Assembly (NCBI RefSeq): GCF_016862375.1 | Contig: NZ_BOMV01000077.1 | Span: 1 to 64,000 of the forward strand | Direction of reading: 5' to 3' | Origin: Paractinoplanes rishiriensis | GTDB lineage: Bacteria; Actinomycetota; Actinomycetes; Mycobacteriales; Micromonosporaceae | DNA length: 64,000 nt | Shown here: one piece after another, positions 41,766 to 51,048 of the stretch | Layout: each line of letters opens with the position of its first letter | Numbering within the stretch: position 1 is the stretch's first letter | The notes under the pieces: generated by a model | Databases searched by the model: none | Seen by the model: only the letters and a program-made list of their open reading frames with translations | What the model was told of the DNA's origin: nothing | Program-made: the position numbers and the translations under genes

Positions 41766-44342
41766 TCAGAGTTCGGCGAGTCGGGTGCGGATCTGGGCGG
41801 CCTCCGGCATGCCCAGGTCTACGTAGAGGGCCAGCGCCTCCTCGAAATGCTCGCGGGCCCGGGTGCCGTCGCCCAGGGCGCGGTGGGCGTGGGCCAGGCC
41901 GGCCTCGGCGCGGGCCTGCTGGTCGCGGACGCCGGTGTCGGCGGCGTCGGCCAGGGCGGTGGCATGGTAGGTCAGGGCGTCCGCCGGGCGGCCGGCTGCC
42001 AGGGCTACCTCGCCCAGGCCGTTCAGTGCCCAGGTCTGGTAGTTGACCGCGCCGATCTCGCGGAAGATGGCTACGGCCTGCTCGTAGGAGTCGGTGGCCT
42101 CGTCGAATTTACCCAGGCGGGTGTGCAGGTTGCCCAGGCTGTCGAGGACGCCGGCCTCGTTGGCCCGGTTGCCCAGCTGGCGGAAGCGGGTCAGGGCCTG
42201 GCGCAGGTGGTCGCCGGCCGCCTCGTACTGTTCGGCCTTGACCTCGACCTCGCCCAGCACGTGCAGCGTGTGGCCCTCGCCCCGGCGGTTGCCGGTCTGC
42301 CGGGCCAGGGTCAGGGCCTGCCGGCAGCAGTCGATCGCCTCGGGCAGGCGGCCCATCTTCTCGAACAGCGAGCCCAGGGTGTGCAGCACGGTGGCCTCGC
42401 CGGTCGGGTCGGCGGCCGCGCCGTACAGCGTCAGTGATTTTTGCAGGTGGTTGAGGGCCTCCTCGAGGCGACCGGCGGGCCAGGTCAGGATGCCCAGGTG
42501 GTAGTGACCGCGGGCCTCGCCGGCCGGGTCGCCGGTGGTCCGGAAGAGGCCGAGCGCCTGCCGGAACTGTGCCTCGGCGGGCTCGGGGTGGCCCAGGCGC
42601 AGGTTGGCGAAGCCGATGTCGATCAGGGCGTGGGCCCGCTCGGCCTCGTCGCCGCTGCGGCGGGCGGCCTGCTCGGCGTGGCCGTGCAGGACCAGCGCGT
42701 CGGCGTAGTAGCCGTTGCGCAGGTGGCGGGACAGGGTGCGGGACAGCCTCGTGGTGTGGCTGGGCCAGCCGTGCGCCGCGGTGTGCGCGGCGACCGCGAC
42801 CAGGGCCGGCCGTTCGGCGTCCAGCCAGGCGAGCGCCGTCTCGGAATCGGTCAGGTCGGGTGCGGCCGTCGCGCACCCGGCGGGGACCTGCGGGCGCAGG
42901 TGGGCGTCGGCGGGGTGCAGCGTGGTCATGGCGGCCGCGCTGGTGGCCAGGTAGTGGTCGAACAGGCGGGTCAGGGCGGTGCGGCGTTCGGCCGGCGGGT
43001 CCTCGTCGTGCGCGCGGGTGGTGGCGTAGGCGCGCACCAGGTCGTGGAAGGTGTAGCGGCCGGTGGCGGTCTGCTGCAGCAGGTGGTCGGTGGTCAGGTG
43101 GCTCAGCCGGGACCGGGTGGTCGCCAGGTCGGCGCCGGTGAGGGCGGCGACCGCGTACGCATCCAGGTCCTGGCCCGGATGCAGCGCCGCCAGGCGCAGG
43201 GCGCGCTGCTCGTCGCTGGGCAGATGCTGGTACGACAGGGTCAGCGCCAGCTCGACGCCGGTGTCCAGGCGGCGCTGCTCGTGCCGCTCGTCGAGCCGGT
43301 CGGCGTGGTCGGTGAGCGTCCAGCCGGGCGTGTTGCGGATGTGCCCGGCGATCAGGCTCAGCGCGAGCGGGAGACAGCCGCAGCGCTCGGCGATCCGGGT
43401 GACGGCGTCCGGATCGGTGCCGGCCGCGATGCCGGGCACCGCGTGTTCGAGGAACGCCACCGCCTCGGCGGGGCTGAACACGTCCACCGCGAGACGGGTG
43501 CGGGTCCGGAGGCCGGTGAGCCGGCGCCGGCTGGTGATCAGCGTGAGGCAGCCGGGCGCGTCCGGCAGCAGCGGCCGGCACTGCTCGGTGGTCGCGGCGT
43601 TGTCCAGCACGATCAGCGCGCGGGTGCCGGCCAGGCGGTCCCGGTACGCGGTGACCCGCCCGTCGAGGCTGTGCGGTATCTGCTGGCCGGGCATGCCGAG
43701 CAGGCGCAGGAACCCGTCCAGCACCGCCGCCGGGTCGGCCGGTGGCTGGGTCGGGTCGGGGTGGAAGCCGCGCAGGTTGACGAACAGGACCCGGTCGAAC
43801 GGCTGCTCGGCGTGCAGCAGGTGCCCGGCGTGCACGGCCAGCTGGGTCTTGCCCACCCCGGCCATGCCCTCGATGGCCGAGATCACCACCGCCTCGCCGG
43901 ACTCCCGGGCGCGGCGCAACTCGTCGAGCTCGCCGGCCCGCCCGGTGAACCCGGCCAGGTCCCGCGGCAGGCTGTCCTGCACCCGCACCTGGGACACCGC
44001 CTCGATCTCGCCGCCCACCGCGCGTAGCGCCTGGCGCCACTGGGCCACGTAGCCGGTCTCCGGGTGCAGTGCCTCGACCACCGCGAGCACCAGATCGGTG
44101 TTGAGCCGCCGCCGGCCGGGCGTGAAGCAGTTCGCCACGGTCGACCGGATGGTCAGCTCGCCGGCCGGGCGGCCGGCCGCGCGCCAGGCGGCGTTGACCC
44201 GGTCCTTGATGGTCTCGTACGAGGGGTCGCCGGCCCACACCTTGAGCCGCCGGAGCCGCTCGACGATGTCGTCGACCGAGCCGGCCCGCGCCGGATCCGG
44301 CAGCGCGGCAAACCTCTCCACCGGCACTTCCGGCAGTGGCAT
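41766..44342 (-). CDS. NB-ARC/TPR STAND regulator
   Basis: 858 residues from the ATG at 44342 (TGGAG upstream). The first 110 residues contain a small helical domain with TIKDRVNAAWRAAGRPAGELTIRSTVANCF, common at the N-terminus of actinomycete NB-ARC proteins. The P-loop is GMAGVGKTQ at about 159-167, Walker B is RALIVLDNA, and TSRRRLTGL follows. From about 560 onward there are TPRs (for example DPTGEATVLHTLGSLFEKMG and NRRGEGHTLHVLGEVEVKA). It probably senses a ligand and controls transcription or acts in signalling. A much longer upstream reading frame is low-complexity antisense to the next gene and not used. Confidence 0.85.
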   Translation of the reverse strand: MPLPEVPVERFAALPDPARAGSVDDIVERLRRLKVWAGDPSYETIKDRVNAAWRAAGRPAGELTIRSTVANCFTPGRRRLNTDLVLAVVEALHPETGYVAQWRQALRAVGGEIEAVSQVRVQDSLPRDLAGFTGRAGELDELRRARESGEAVVISAIEGMAGVGKTQLAVHAGHLLHAEQPFDRVLFVNLRGFHPDPTQPPADPAAVLDGFLRLLGMPGQQIPHSLDGRVTAYRDRLAGTRALIVLDNAATTEQCRPLLPDAPGCLTLITSRRRLTGLRTRTRLAVDVFSPAEAVAFLEHAVPGIAAGTDPDAVTRIAERCGCLPLALSLIAGHIRNTPGWTLTDHADRLDERHEQRRLDTGVELALTLSYQHLPSDEQRALRLAALHPGQDLDAYAVAALTGADLATTRSRLSHLTTDHLLQQTATGRYTFHDLVRAYATTRAHDEDPPAERRTALTRLFDHYLATSAAAMTTLHPADAHLRPQVPAGCATAAPDLTDSETALAWLDAERPALVAVAAHTAAHGWPSHTTRLSRTLSRHLRNGYYADALVLHGHAEQAARRSGDEAERAHALIDIGFANLRLGHPEPAEAQFRQALGLFRTTGDPAGEARGHYHLGILTWPAGRLEEALNHLQKSLTLYGAAADPTGEATVLHTLGSLFEKMGRLPEAIDCCRQALTLARQTGNRRGEGHTLHVLGEVEVKAEQYEAAGDHLRQALTRFRQLGNRANEAGVLDSLGNLHTRLGKFDEATDSYEQAVAIFREIGAVNYQTWALNGLGEVALAAGRPADALTYHATALADAADTGVRDQQARAEAGLAHAHRALGDGTRAREHFEEALALYVDLGMPEAAQIRTRLAEL

Positions 44343-44397
44343 CCCGGCTCCATCGATCGCGTCCCGACTTCCGACGGTTACGAGGCTAGTGACGGCG

Positions 44398-44919
44398 TCA
44401 ACCGGCGGAGCTGTCCCGGAACGCCTCCGGCAGGCCCAGTTCGGCCCGCGCCGCTTGGACGAACTCACGCTCGGCGGTCCACAACGCGTCGAAGTGCTCG
44501 TCCGGCACGGCCCCGACCTCGTGCGTCGCCCGCTCGGCTGCCAGCAGCCGGGCCTGCCGCACCATCGCGCTCGATGCCTCCACCACCCGGGGTGCCGCGC
44601 TGACCAGCCGCAGCTCCGTCTTCGTCGCCTCCAGGCGCTCCCGGTAGGCGCTGCCCTTCTCGTCGAAGTACGGCATGAGGTCGTGCGGCGGCCGGGGCCG
44701 GGGAACCGCCGTGATCCGGGCGTCCGGTCGCAGCGCATACGAGATGTACTCCCGGAACGCCGCCAGGAAGCCGGTGTACGCGGCGAGCCGGATGTCCCGC
44801 CACTGTCGCTGCTGATCACGTCGCCACAGCCGGTCCTGAGCCCGGGTCGTCAGCCATCCGCCGAGTCCGACCGCGATCAAGGTCGTCACCGCGGTGACGC
44901 TCACTTGAGCGATGTTCAC
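44398..44919 (-). CDS. Membrane-anchored protein of unknown function
   Basis: 173 residues. One N-terminal transmembrane helix (VSVTAVTTLIAVGLGGWLTTRAQDRLWRRDQQRQWRDIR) is followed by a long helical cytoplasmic region rich in Arg, Glu and Ala, likely a coiled coil. This arrangement is frequent in actinomycete genomes, but no function is assigned to it. The GTG at 44919 is chosen because GAGGAG lies just upstream; a GTG two codons earlier overlaps that site. It is upstream of, and on the same strand as, the NB-ARC regulator. Confidence 0.7.
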   Translation of the reverse strand: MNIAQVSVTAVTTLIAVGLGGWLTTRAQDRLWRRDQQRQWRDIRLAAYTGFLAAFREYISYALRPDARITAVPRPRPPHDLMPYFDEKGSAYRERLEATKTELRLVSAAPRVVEASSAMVRQARLLAAERATHEVGAVPDEHFDALWTAEREFVQAARAELGLPEAFRDSSAG

Positions 44920-45073
44920 AGGCACTCCTCACTGTCTTCTCCGGAGACTTCAGTATCTCGGCCGCGTGCCAACTTCGATCGCCGTCATGATCACTGATTG
45001 CTATCGATGCGTGGCTGGTCGTAGGCTGGCTCGGTTTGTGACTGAGAGTGACAGCGGGGGCCCGGGAGGGGCG

Positions 45074-48000
45074 ATGACGGTACGGCGCGTCAGTCCGGGG
45101 CCACGGCGTGATCCGTGGTCGGTCGCCCTGCACGCCGGGCCGGCCGATCCGAAAGGCCGGCCGGCGGTGGACCGCCCGCTGGGCGCGGGAGTGCTGGTCG
45201 ACCGGTGGCGGGTGCTGACGTCGGTGTCCGTGCTGGGCGACCGGGGCGACGACGACGCGGTGTGGGTCGCCTTCCCGAAGGCCGGGGTGGCGTGGACCGT
45301 GCGCCGGCGGGTGGAGTCGGTGCGGCTGGACCCCTCCTGCGACATCGCCGTGCTGGTGCTGGCCGAGCCGGCCCCGCACGGCGTGCAGCCGGCGCCGCTG
45401 TCCTGCCCGGACGGCGCCGACCTGGTGGGCGAGGGCTGGTGGTCGTTCGGCTTCCCGGACGACGCGGCGTTCGGCGCGGACGCCTGGGGTTATGTGGGCG
45501 CGTCGCTCGCGTACGGCTGGATGCGGCTCGACGCCGAACCGCCGCACGGCCTGACCCCGGGTTTCCTCGGCGCCGCGGTGTGGTCGCCGCGGTTCGAGGG
45601 GATCGTCGGCGTGATCGGCCGGGTGCAGAGCGGCGGGCAGCGCGGTGGTGAGGCGGCGGCGCTGACCCTGCTCCAGATCGGCTCCATGCTGCCCGGCGAG
45701 GCGTTGCACGAGCTGGCCGGCTGGAAGGCGGTGGACGCGGGTGAGTCGGCGCTCGCGGCCTGGGGCTGGTCGCTGGCCGGCGACTCCGAGGCGGTCCGGC
45801 ACTGGCGGCCGCGGGCGCGCGGGGTGGCGGTGGATTCCGAGGCCGGGTATAGGTTCCGGGGCCGGCGGGCCGCGCTGACCGTGGTGGTCGACTGGCTCAA
45901 CCGGACCAAGGTGGACGACCGGGTACTGGTGGTCACCGGGTCGCCGGGCGTGGGCAAGTCGGCGGTGCTGGGCCGGGTGGTCACCACCGCCGACGAGGAC
46001 ATCCGGGCGGCGCTGCCGGACGACGACCGCAACGTGATGGCCGAGGTGGGCTCGGTGGCGTGCGCGGTGCACGTCAAGGGCAAGACGGCGCTGGACGTGG
46101 CGGTGGAGATCGCCAAGGCCGCGGCGGTGCGTATCCCGCAGGAGCCGGCCGAACTGGCGCCGGTGCTGCGCCGGCGTCTCGCCGACCGGCAGACGACCCG
46201 GTTCAACCTGATCATCGACGCGCTGGACGAGGCGGTCACGCCCGAGCAGGCCCAGCAGATCGTCGACGACGTGGTGCTGCCGGTGGTGCGCACCTGCGGC
46301 CAGGTGGGTGCCCAGGTGGTGGTGGGTACGCGCCGCAGCGACGACGACGGCGACCTGCTCCAGCTGTTCGGCGCCGACTGCCTGGTGGTCGACCTGGACG
46401 ACGAGCGTTACTTCGAGGTCGAGGATCTGGCCGCGTACGTGGTGGCGACCCTGCAGTTGGTCGGTGCGGAACGCTCGGGCAACCCGTATGCCTCCTCCCG
46501 GGTGGCCCATGCCTTGGCGGCCCGGATCGCCGATCTGGCCGACCGCAACTTCCTGGTGGCCGGACTGACCGCACGTCAGCACGGCCTGTACGACACCGCC
46601 GCGGTCCGGCCGGAGGCCCTCGCGTTCTCGTCCGATGTGGACACGGCGCTCGAGGCGTACGTCAACCAGTTGCCCACGGTCGGCAGCGCGGCAGCCAAGC
46701 TCGCCCTCACCGCGCTGGCGTACGCCCAGGCACCGGGACTGTCGCTGGAGCTGTGGCGGGTCTTCCTGGCCGCGCTGGGCGCCACGGTGGACGAGGACGA
46801 CCTGGCCGACTTCGCCCGCTCGTCGGCCGCGAACTTCCTGGTCGAATCGAGCGGCGAGCTGCCCGGCCGCCGGTTCCGGCTGTTCCATCAGGCGCTCAAC
46901 GACGCGCTGGTGCGGCAGCGCCGCCAGCGCAGCATCACCGCCGACGACCAGCGCGCGATCGCCGACGGCCTGATCCGGCTGGGCCGCGAGGGCGGCTGGG
47001 AGAACGCCGACCGCTACCTGCTGCGCTCGCTCGCCGCACACGCCGCCGGCGCCGGGATGATCGACGACCTGCTGGTCGACGACCAGTACCTGCTGTACGC
47101 GGACCTGCTGCGGCTGACCCCACCGGCCGACTACGCCCGCACGATCCTCGGCCAGCAGCGGGCCCGGCTGCTGCGGCTCACCCCGCAGGCCGCCGTGGCG
47201 CCGCCGGCCGAGCGCGCCGCGCAGTTCAGCGTGACCGCCGCCCTGGAGAGCCTGGACGCGCGGGTCGTGGTCGACCACCGGGCCCGCTACCGCGCGGCCT
47301 GGGCGGCGGTGCAGGAACGGCTCGAGTGGGCGGTGCTGGAGGGGCACACCAACGCGGTGCAGGCGGTGTGCGCGCTGCGGACCCGCAACCGCGGGCTGGT
47401 GCTGGCCACCGGCGGGGGCGACGGCACGGTGCGGGTGTGGAACCCGAACACCGCCCAGCCGGAACGGGTCATGCTGGCCGGCGGCCCGGTGACCGCGCTG
47501 CGCCCGGTCGCGGCCGACGGGCGCACCCTGGTCGCCTCGGCCAGCGCGGACGGCATGGTGACCCTCTGGGACCCGGACAGCGGGCAGGCCCGGCACAGCC
47601 TGCGGTGCGAGGCCGGTCAGGTGCGCACGCTGACCGCCAACCCGGCGGCGGGCGCCGACGGGGTCGGCATCGTCTGCGCCGACGGCACGCTGACGGTGTG
47701 GACGCCGGGCCGCGAGCCGACCCGCCGGCACGTGGTGCGCGACGGCAAGATCACCACGGCGACCGGGTACGGCGTCGACGACATCGTGACCGGCGGCGAG
47801 GACGGCGCGATCGAACGCCGGCACATCACCGCGGCCCGGCCCCGCTGGAGCATGCCCGGGCACGCCGGCCCGGTGGTGGCGCTGTGCCTCATCAACACCG
47901 CCGACGGCGCCACGCTGGCCAGCGCCGGTGCCGACCGCAGCCTGCGGATCTGGGACATGGAGGGCGGCACGCTGCGGCGCAGCTTCGACACCGGCGAGGT

Positions 48001-49168
48001 GGTCCGGGCGCTGGCCACGGTGACCATGCGCGGAACGACGCTGCTGGCCGGGGCCGGCGACGACGGGGTGATCCGGCTCTGGGACCCGCAGTCCGGCCGG
48101 CTGCTGCGGTTGCTGCCCACCCGCGGCGGCCCGGTGCTGGCGCTGAGCGCGGTCGAGATCCAGGGCCGGCTGCTGCTCGCCTCGGCCGGCGGCTCCACGG
48201 TCCGGCTCTGGGATCCCGACCTCGGCCGCCAGTCCGGCGCCGCGGCGGCGTCCACCCAGGTCAGCTCGCTCGCGGTGGTGCGGCAGGGCGGCAAGGAACT
48301 GGTCGCCTGCGGGCACGCGGACGGCACCGTGCAACTGCGCAGCGTCGCCACCGGCGAACAGGTGCGCGTCCTGGCCGGCCACCGCGGCCCGATCACCGAC
48401 CTGTCCACGCTGGACGCGTTCGGCGCGACGCTAGCCTCGTCGGGCGCTGACGACACGATCCGGATCTGGCGACTGAACGCGGCCGGCCAGCGCTCCAGCC
48501 AGCATCCGTGGCACGGCTCGTCCACCGCGATCTGCGCGGTCCAACTGCACCGGCAGACGCTGCTGGCCAGCGGCGGCGAACAGGGCACGGTGCACCTGTG
48601 GGACCCGTTCACCGGCCGGCGGCACCGCTCCTGGCGCCGTCTGCTGCCGGGCCGGCGCCAGCGGCACGACGGCCCGATCACGGCCCTGTGCTCGCTGCCG
48701 TCCCGCCGGGGCACCCGCATCGCCTCCGGCGGCCACGACTGCACGGTACGGGTCTGGAACCTGGACGCCGACCGGCAGGAGATGATCTTCGCGGGCCACA
48801 ACGGCCGGATCCGTACGGTCTGCCCCCTCCAGATGCGCGGCGAGGACCTGATCGTGTCGGCCGGCGACGACCAGGTCATCCGCATCTGGGAATCCCGTAC
48901 CGGATCGGAATTGCACGCCCTGCACGGTCACACCGGCCCGATCACCGCGGTCTGCCCGGTCCGCGCCGACGGCCGCACCCTGCTCGCCTCCAGCAGCCAC
49001 GACGGCACCGCCCGGCTCTGGGACCCGGTGACCGGCGCGCCCGAACTCACCATCGCGGTGCACCACGAGGCCGACGCCTGCATCGCGGTCGAGAACCGGC
49101 TGATCGTCGCGACCACGGCCGGTACGCTTGCGGTCACGCTCACCGCCGAGCGGGAGGGGCGATCATGA
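45074..49168 (+). CDS. STAND NTPase with degenerate trypsin-like domain and 14 WD40 blades
   Basis: 1364 residues. Residues about 1-210 follow a trypsin-like fold (GAGVLVDRWRVLTSVSVLG, DIAVLVLAEPA, TPGFLGAAVW), but the catalytic His and Ser positions hold Ser and Leu; only the Asp is kept. The STAND NTPase follows, with P-loop GSPGVGKS at 289-296 and Walker B LIIDALDE at 379-386. From about 750 to the end there are 14 WD40 units (RVWNPNT, TLWDPDS, RIWDMEG, RLWDPQS and so on), enough for two seven-blade propellers. The ATG has GGGAGGGG upstream. This architecture occurs in bacterial conflict and signalling proteins; the WD40 part senses, the NTPase switches, and the N-terminal domain acts. Translationally coupled to the DUF427 gene. 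Confidence 0.9.
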   Translation: MTVRRVSPGPRRDPWSVALHAGPADPKGRPAVDRPLGAGVLVDRWRVLTSVSVLGDRGDDDAVWVAFPKAGVAWTVRRRVESVRLDPSCDIAVLVLAEPAPHGVQPAPLSCPDGADLVGEGWWSFGFPDDAAFGADAWGYVGASLAYGWMRLDAEPPHGLTPGFLGAAVWSPRFEGIVGVIGRVQSGGQRGGEAAALTLLQIGSMLPGEALHELAGWKAVDAGESALAAWGWSLAGDSEAVRHWRPRARGVAVDSEAGYRFRGRRAALTVVVDWLNRTKVDDRVLVVTGSPGVGKSAVLGRVVTTADEDIRAALPDDDRNVMAEVGSVACAVHVKGKTALDVAVEIAKAAAVRIPQEPAELAPVLRRRLADRQTTRFNLIIDALDEAVTPEQAQQIVDDVVLPVVRTCGQVGAQVVVGTRRSDDDGDLLQLFGADCLVVDLDDERYFEVEDLAAYVVATLQLVGAERSGNPYASSRVAHALAARIADLADRNFLVAGLTARQHGLYDTAAVRPEALAFSSDVDTALEAYVNQLPTVGSAAAKLALTALAYAQAPGLSLELWRVFLAALGATVDEDDLADFARSSAANFLVESSGELPGRRFRLFHQALNDALVRQRRQRSITADDQRAIADGLIRLGREGGWENADRYLLRSLAAHAAGAGMIDDLLVDDQYLLYADLLRLTPPADYARTILGQQRARLLRLTPQAAVAPPAERAAQFSVTAALESLDARVVVDHRARYRAAWAAVQERLEWAVLEGHTNAVQAVCALRTRNRGLVLATGGGDGTVRVWNPNTAQPERVMLAGGPVTALRPVAADGRTLVASASADGMVTLWDPDSGQARHSLRCEAGQVRTLTANPAAGADGVGIVCADGTLTVWTPGREPTRRHVVRDGKITTATGYGVDDIVTGGEDGAIERRHITAARPRWSMPGHAGPVVALCLINTADGATLASAGADRSLRIWDMEGGTLRRSFDTGEVVRALATVTMRGTTLLAGAGDDGVIRLWDPQSGRLLRLLPTRGGPVLALSAVEIQGRLLLASAGGSTVRLWDPDLGRQSGAAAASTQVSSLAVVRQGGKELVACGHADGTVQLRSVATGEQVRVLAGHRGPITDLSTLDAFGATLASSGADDTIRIWRLNAAGQRSSQHPWHGSSTAICAVQLHRQTLLASGGEQGTVHLWDPFTGRRHRSWRRLLPGRRQRHDGPITALCSLPSRRGTRIASGGHDCTVRVWNLDADRQEMIFAGHNGRIRTVCPLQMRGEDLIVSAGDDQVIRIWESRTGSELHALHGHTGPITAVCPVRADGRTLLASSSHDGTARLWDPVTGAPELTIAVHHEADACIAVENRLIVATTAGTLAVTLTAEREGRS

Positions 49169-49893
49169 TCGATCAACTGCGGTGGGAAGTGAGCCCGCGC
49201 TGGGTCCGCGGCCGGGCCGGCGACACCACCGTCGTGGACAGCCGCCGGGCCATCCTGCTCTGGGTGCCGGGCGAGGTGGTTCCGATGTACGCGTTCCCCG
49301 ACGCCGACGTGCGCACCGACCTGCTGCGCCCGCGCCCCGGCGGCACCGGGTACGACCTGGTGCTCGACGGCGAGGTGCGGCCCGAGGCGGCCTGGCGGCT
49401 CGAGGACGAGGGGTTGTCCGGCTATCTGGCGTTCGCCTGGTTCGGCCGCTCCGGGCGCGGTCTCGACCACTGGTACGAGGAGTCCGAGGAGATCTTCGTG
49501 CACCCCCGTGACCCGTACAAGCGGGTCGACGCGATCCGCAGCACCCGGCACGTGACGGTGGCGATCGACGGGACGGTGGTGGCCGACTCGCGCCGGCCGG
49601 TGCTGGTGTTCGAGACCCACCTGCCGGTCCGGTACTACCTGCCGCGCGAGGACGTCCGGCTCGACCTCTTCGCGCACACCGACCTGCAGACCGGCTGCCC
49701 TTACAAGGGCACCGCCGAATACTGGACCTACCCGGGACGGGACAACATCGCCTGGAGCTATCCCGAGCCGCTGCCGGCGGTGCCGGCCATCACCGGGCTG
49801 ATCAGCTTCTACAACGAGGTCGTCGACATCACGGTCGACGGCGAGTTGCTGGACCGGCCGGTGACCCCGTTCAGCGCGCAGCTTGCTTCGTGA
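49165..49893 (+). CDS. Tandem DUF427 protein
   Basis: 242 residues made of two DUF427 units. The first (about 10-115) is less regular; the second (about 120-235) shows the full pattern HVTVAIDGTVVADSRRPVLVFETHLPVRYYLPREDV, CPYKGTAEYW, IAWSYPEPLP and GLISFYNEVVDITVDGE. DUF427 is a cupin-like fold of unknown activity. The ATG overlaps the STAND stop by ATGA, and a GGGAGGGG site precedes it inside the STAND gene, so the two are made together. Confidence 0.9.
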   Translation: MIDQLRWEVSPRWVRGRAGDTTVVDSRRAILLWVPGEVVPMYAFPDADVRTDLLRPRPGGTGYDLVLDGEVRPEAAWRLEDEGLSGYLAFAWFGRSGRGLDHWYEESEEIFVHPRDPYKRVDAIRSTRHVTVAIDGTVVADSRRPVLVFETHLPVRYYLPREDVRLDLFAHTDLQTGCPYKGTAEYWTYPGRDNIAWSYPEPLPAVPAITGLISFYNEVVDITVDGELLDRPVTPFSAQLAS

Positions 49894-49901
49894 GCCCGTG
49901 T

Positions 49902-50660
49902 TCAGCCGCAGGTGAGGCTATACGACGCCGTGGCGCTGACCGGCGGGCCGCCGGGCGCCCAGGCGGTCAGCGTCATGGCCCCGTCCACCGGCTCGCCCGG
50001 CTTGCCGCGCACGATCCGCACCCTGCTGACGAACTTGCGTCCGGCGGCAGTGAACGTCTTGGTCCGCCCGACGGTGCTGCTGTCGATCGGGCCGAACTCG
50101 TAGCCGACCGTGGCCGGCCCGTCCGTCTCGATCGTCCCGGAGAACATGATCCGGATCCCGTAACACGAAGGCTGGTGACCGGAGCCGGGCTTCGCTTCCA
50201 GGGTCAGGCCCAGCGTGACCGGAGGCTCCGTGGACAACGACGGCGACGGGGACGGGGACGGAGGCCGCGACCGGGACCGCGATGGGCTTGGCGAGGGCGA
50301 GGGCGACGGGGACGGGGATGCGCTGGTCCGGGTCGTGGTCGGCGCGGGCGGAGCCAGCGGGCCGGTGGTCGGGTCCACTGTGGGCAGTGGGGTGCTCCGG
50401 CGGGTGGCCGACGGCGACAGGGCCGGCCGGACGCTGGGCTGGACTGTCGGCTGGACTGTCGGCTGGACCGTGGGCATGGCGGTCGGCGTCGGCACCGGGC
50501 GGACGTCCTGGCGCCAGGCCGCCGAGATCTTCGCCAGGTACGGCGCCAGCATCAGCATCACGATGAAGACCAGCAGCGGCGCCGCGTGCCGCGGCGGCCG
50601 CAGATGGGCCAGCCCGATCCGCAGCCAGAGCCAGCCGGTGCGGAGGTGGCTGCTGTGCAT
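49902..50660 (-). CDS. Membrane protein with PT/SP-rich stalk and exported C-terminal domain
   Basis: 252 residues. A short cytoplasmic N-terminus, one transmembrane helix (about 28-44, APLLVFIVMLMLAPYLA), a low-complexity stalk (PTVQP repeats then SPSPSPSPSPS and RSRSRPPSPSP), and a C-terminal domain of about 100 residues with two Cys (PSCYGIRI and SLTCG) that could close a beta-sandwich. Three 12-bp repeats near 50431-50475 encode part of the stalk. The ATG overlaps the stop of the upstream gene (TGATG). Last gene of the sigma-factor operon, so probably a surface sensor or effector under its control. Family unknown. Confidence 0.75.
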   Translation of the reverse strand: MHSSHLRTGWLWLRIGLAHLRPPRHAAPLLVFIVMLMLAPYLAKISAAWRQDVRPVPTPTAMPTVQPTVQPTVQPSVRPALSPSATRRSTPLPTVDPTTGPLAPPAPTTTRTSASPSPSPSPSPSPSRSRSRPPSPSPSPSLSTEPPVTLGLTLEAKPGSGHQPSCYGIRIMFSGTIETDGPATVGYEFGPIDSSTVGRTKTFTAAGRKFVSRVRIVRGKPGEPVDGAMTLTAWAPGGPPVSATASYSLTCG

Positions 50661-51046
50661 CAGCGGCGCTCCCACAACCGGGGCGCTGGCGCCGTCTCCT
50701 TGCTGCCCCGGATCATTTGTTCCGCGCGTTCCAGGGTCTGGTTGAGCAGCCACCGGCGCCGCCGTGCGGGCGACAGCCGGCGCAGTTCCGGCGCGTTGCA
50801 GCGGGCTAGGCTGTAGACCTCGTTGACGATGGTGCCGGCGGCCGCGCCGTAGCCGGCTGCGCGGCCAAGCGGCGGGGCGAGCGCGCGGGCCGCCCGCGCC
50901 TCCAGCGTGGGGCGGTAATCGGCGAGGTCCTCCCACCAGCCGTGGTCGATGTTCGCGGTGACCCGGTGCAGCCGGTCCGCAACGTCGATGGTCGCCTCGA
51001 GGTCGCTCCGCTGGCGCTCCCAGAGGGGTTCGAAAAGCGCGTCCAT
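50660..51046 (-). CDS. Small helical protein of the sigma-factor operon
   Basis: 128 residues, soluble, mainly helical, with DIDVADRLHRV-like N-terminal helices, an Ala-rich middle and a basic C-terminus (LRRLSPARRRRWLLNQTLERAEQMIRG). No transmembrane segment or zinc-binding motif is seen, so it is not a classical anti-sigma factor, but its position between an ECF sigma factor (2-base gap) and a membrane protein (one-base overlap) is where such a partner usually lies. Function unknown. Confidence 0.7.
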   Translation of the reverse strand: MDALFEPLWERQRSDLEATIDVADRLHRVTANIDHGWWEDLADYRPTLEARAARALAPPLGRAAGYGAAAGTIVNEVYSLARCNAPELRRLSPARRRRWLLNQTLERAEQMIRGSKETAPAPRLWERR

Positions 51047-51048
51047 GG

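Noticed and set aside
44912..45073. 54-residue N-terminal extension of the STAND gene
   Set aside because: No ribosome-binding site or conserved sequence; the ATG at 45074 has GGGAGGGG upstream.
47617..48885. Large minus-strand frames opposite the WD40 region
   Set aside because: They only mirror the WD40 repeat periodicity of the plus strand and contain no independent domain.
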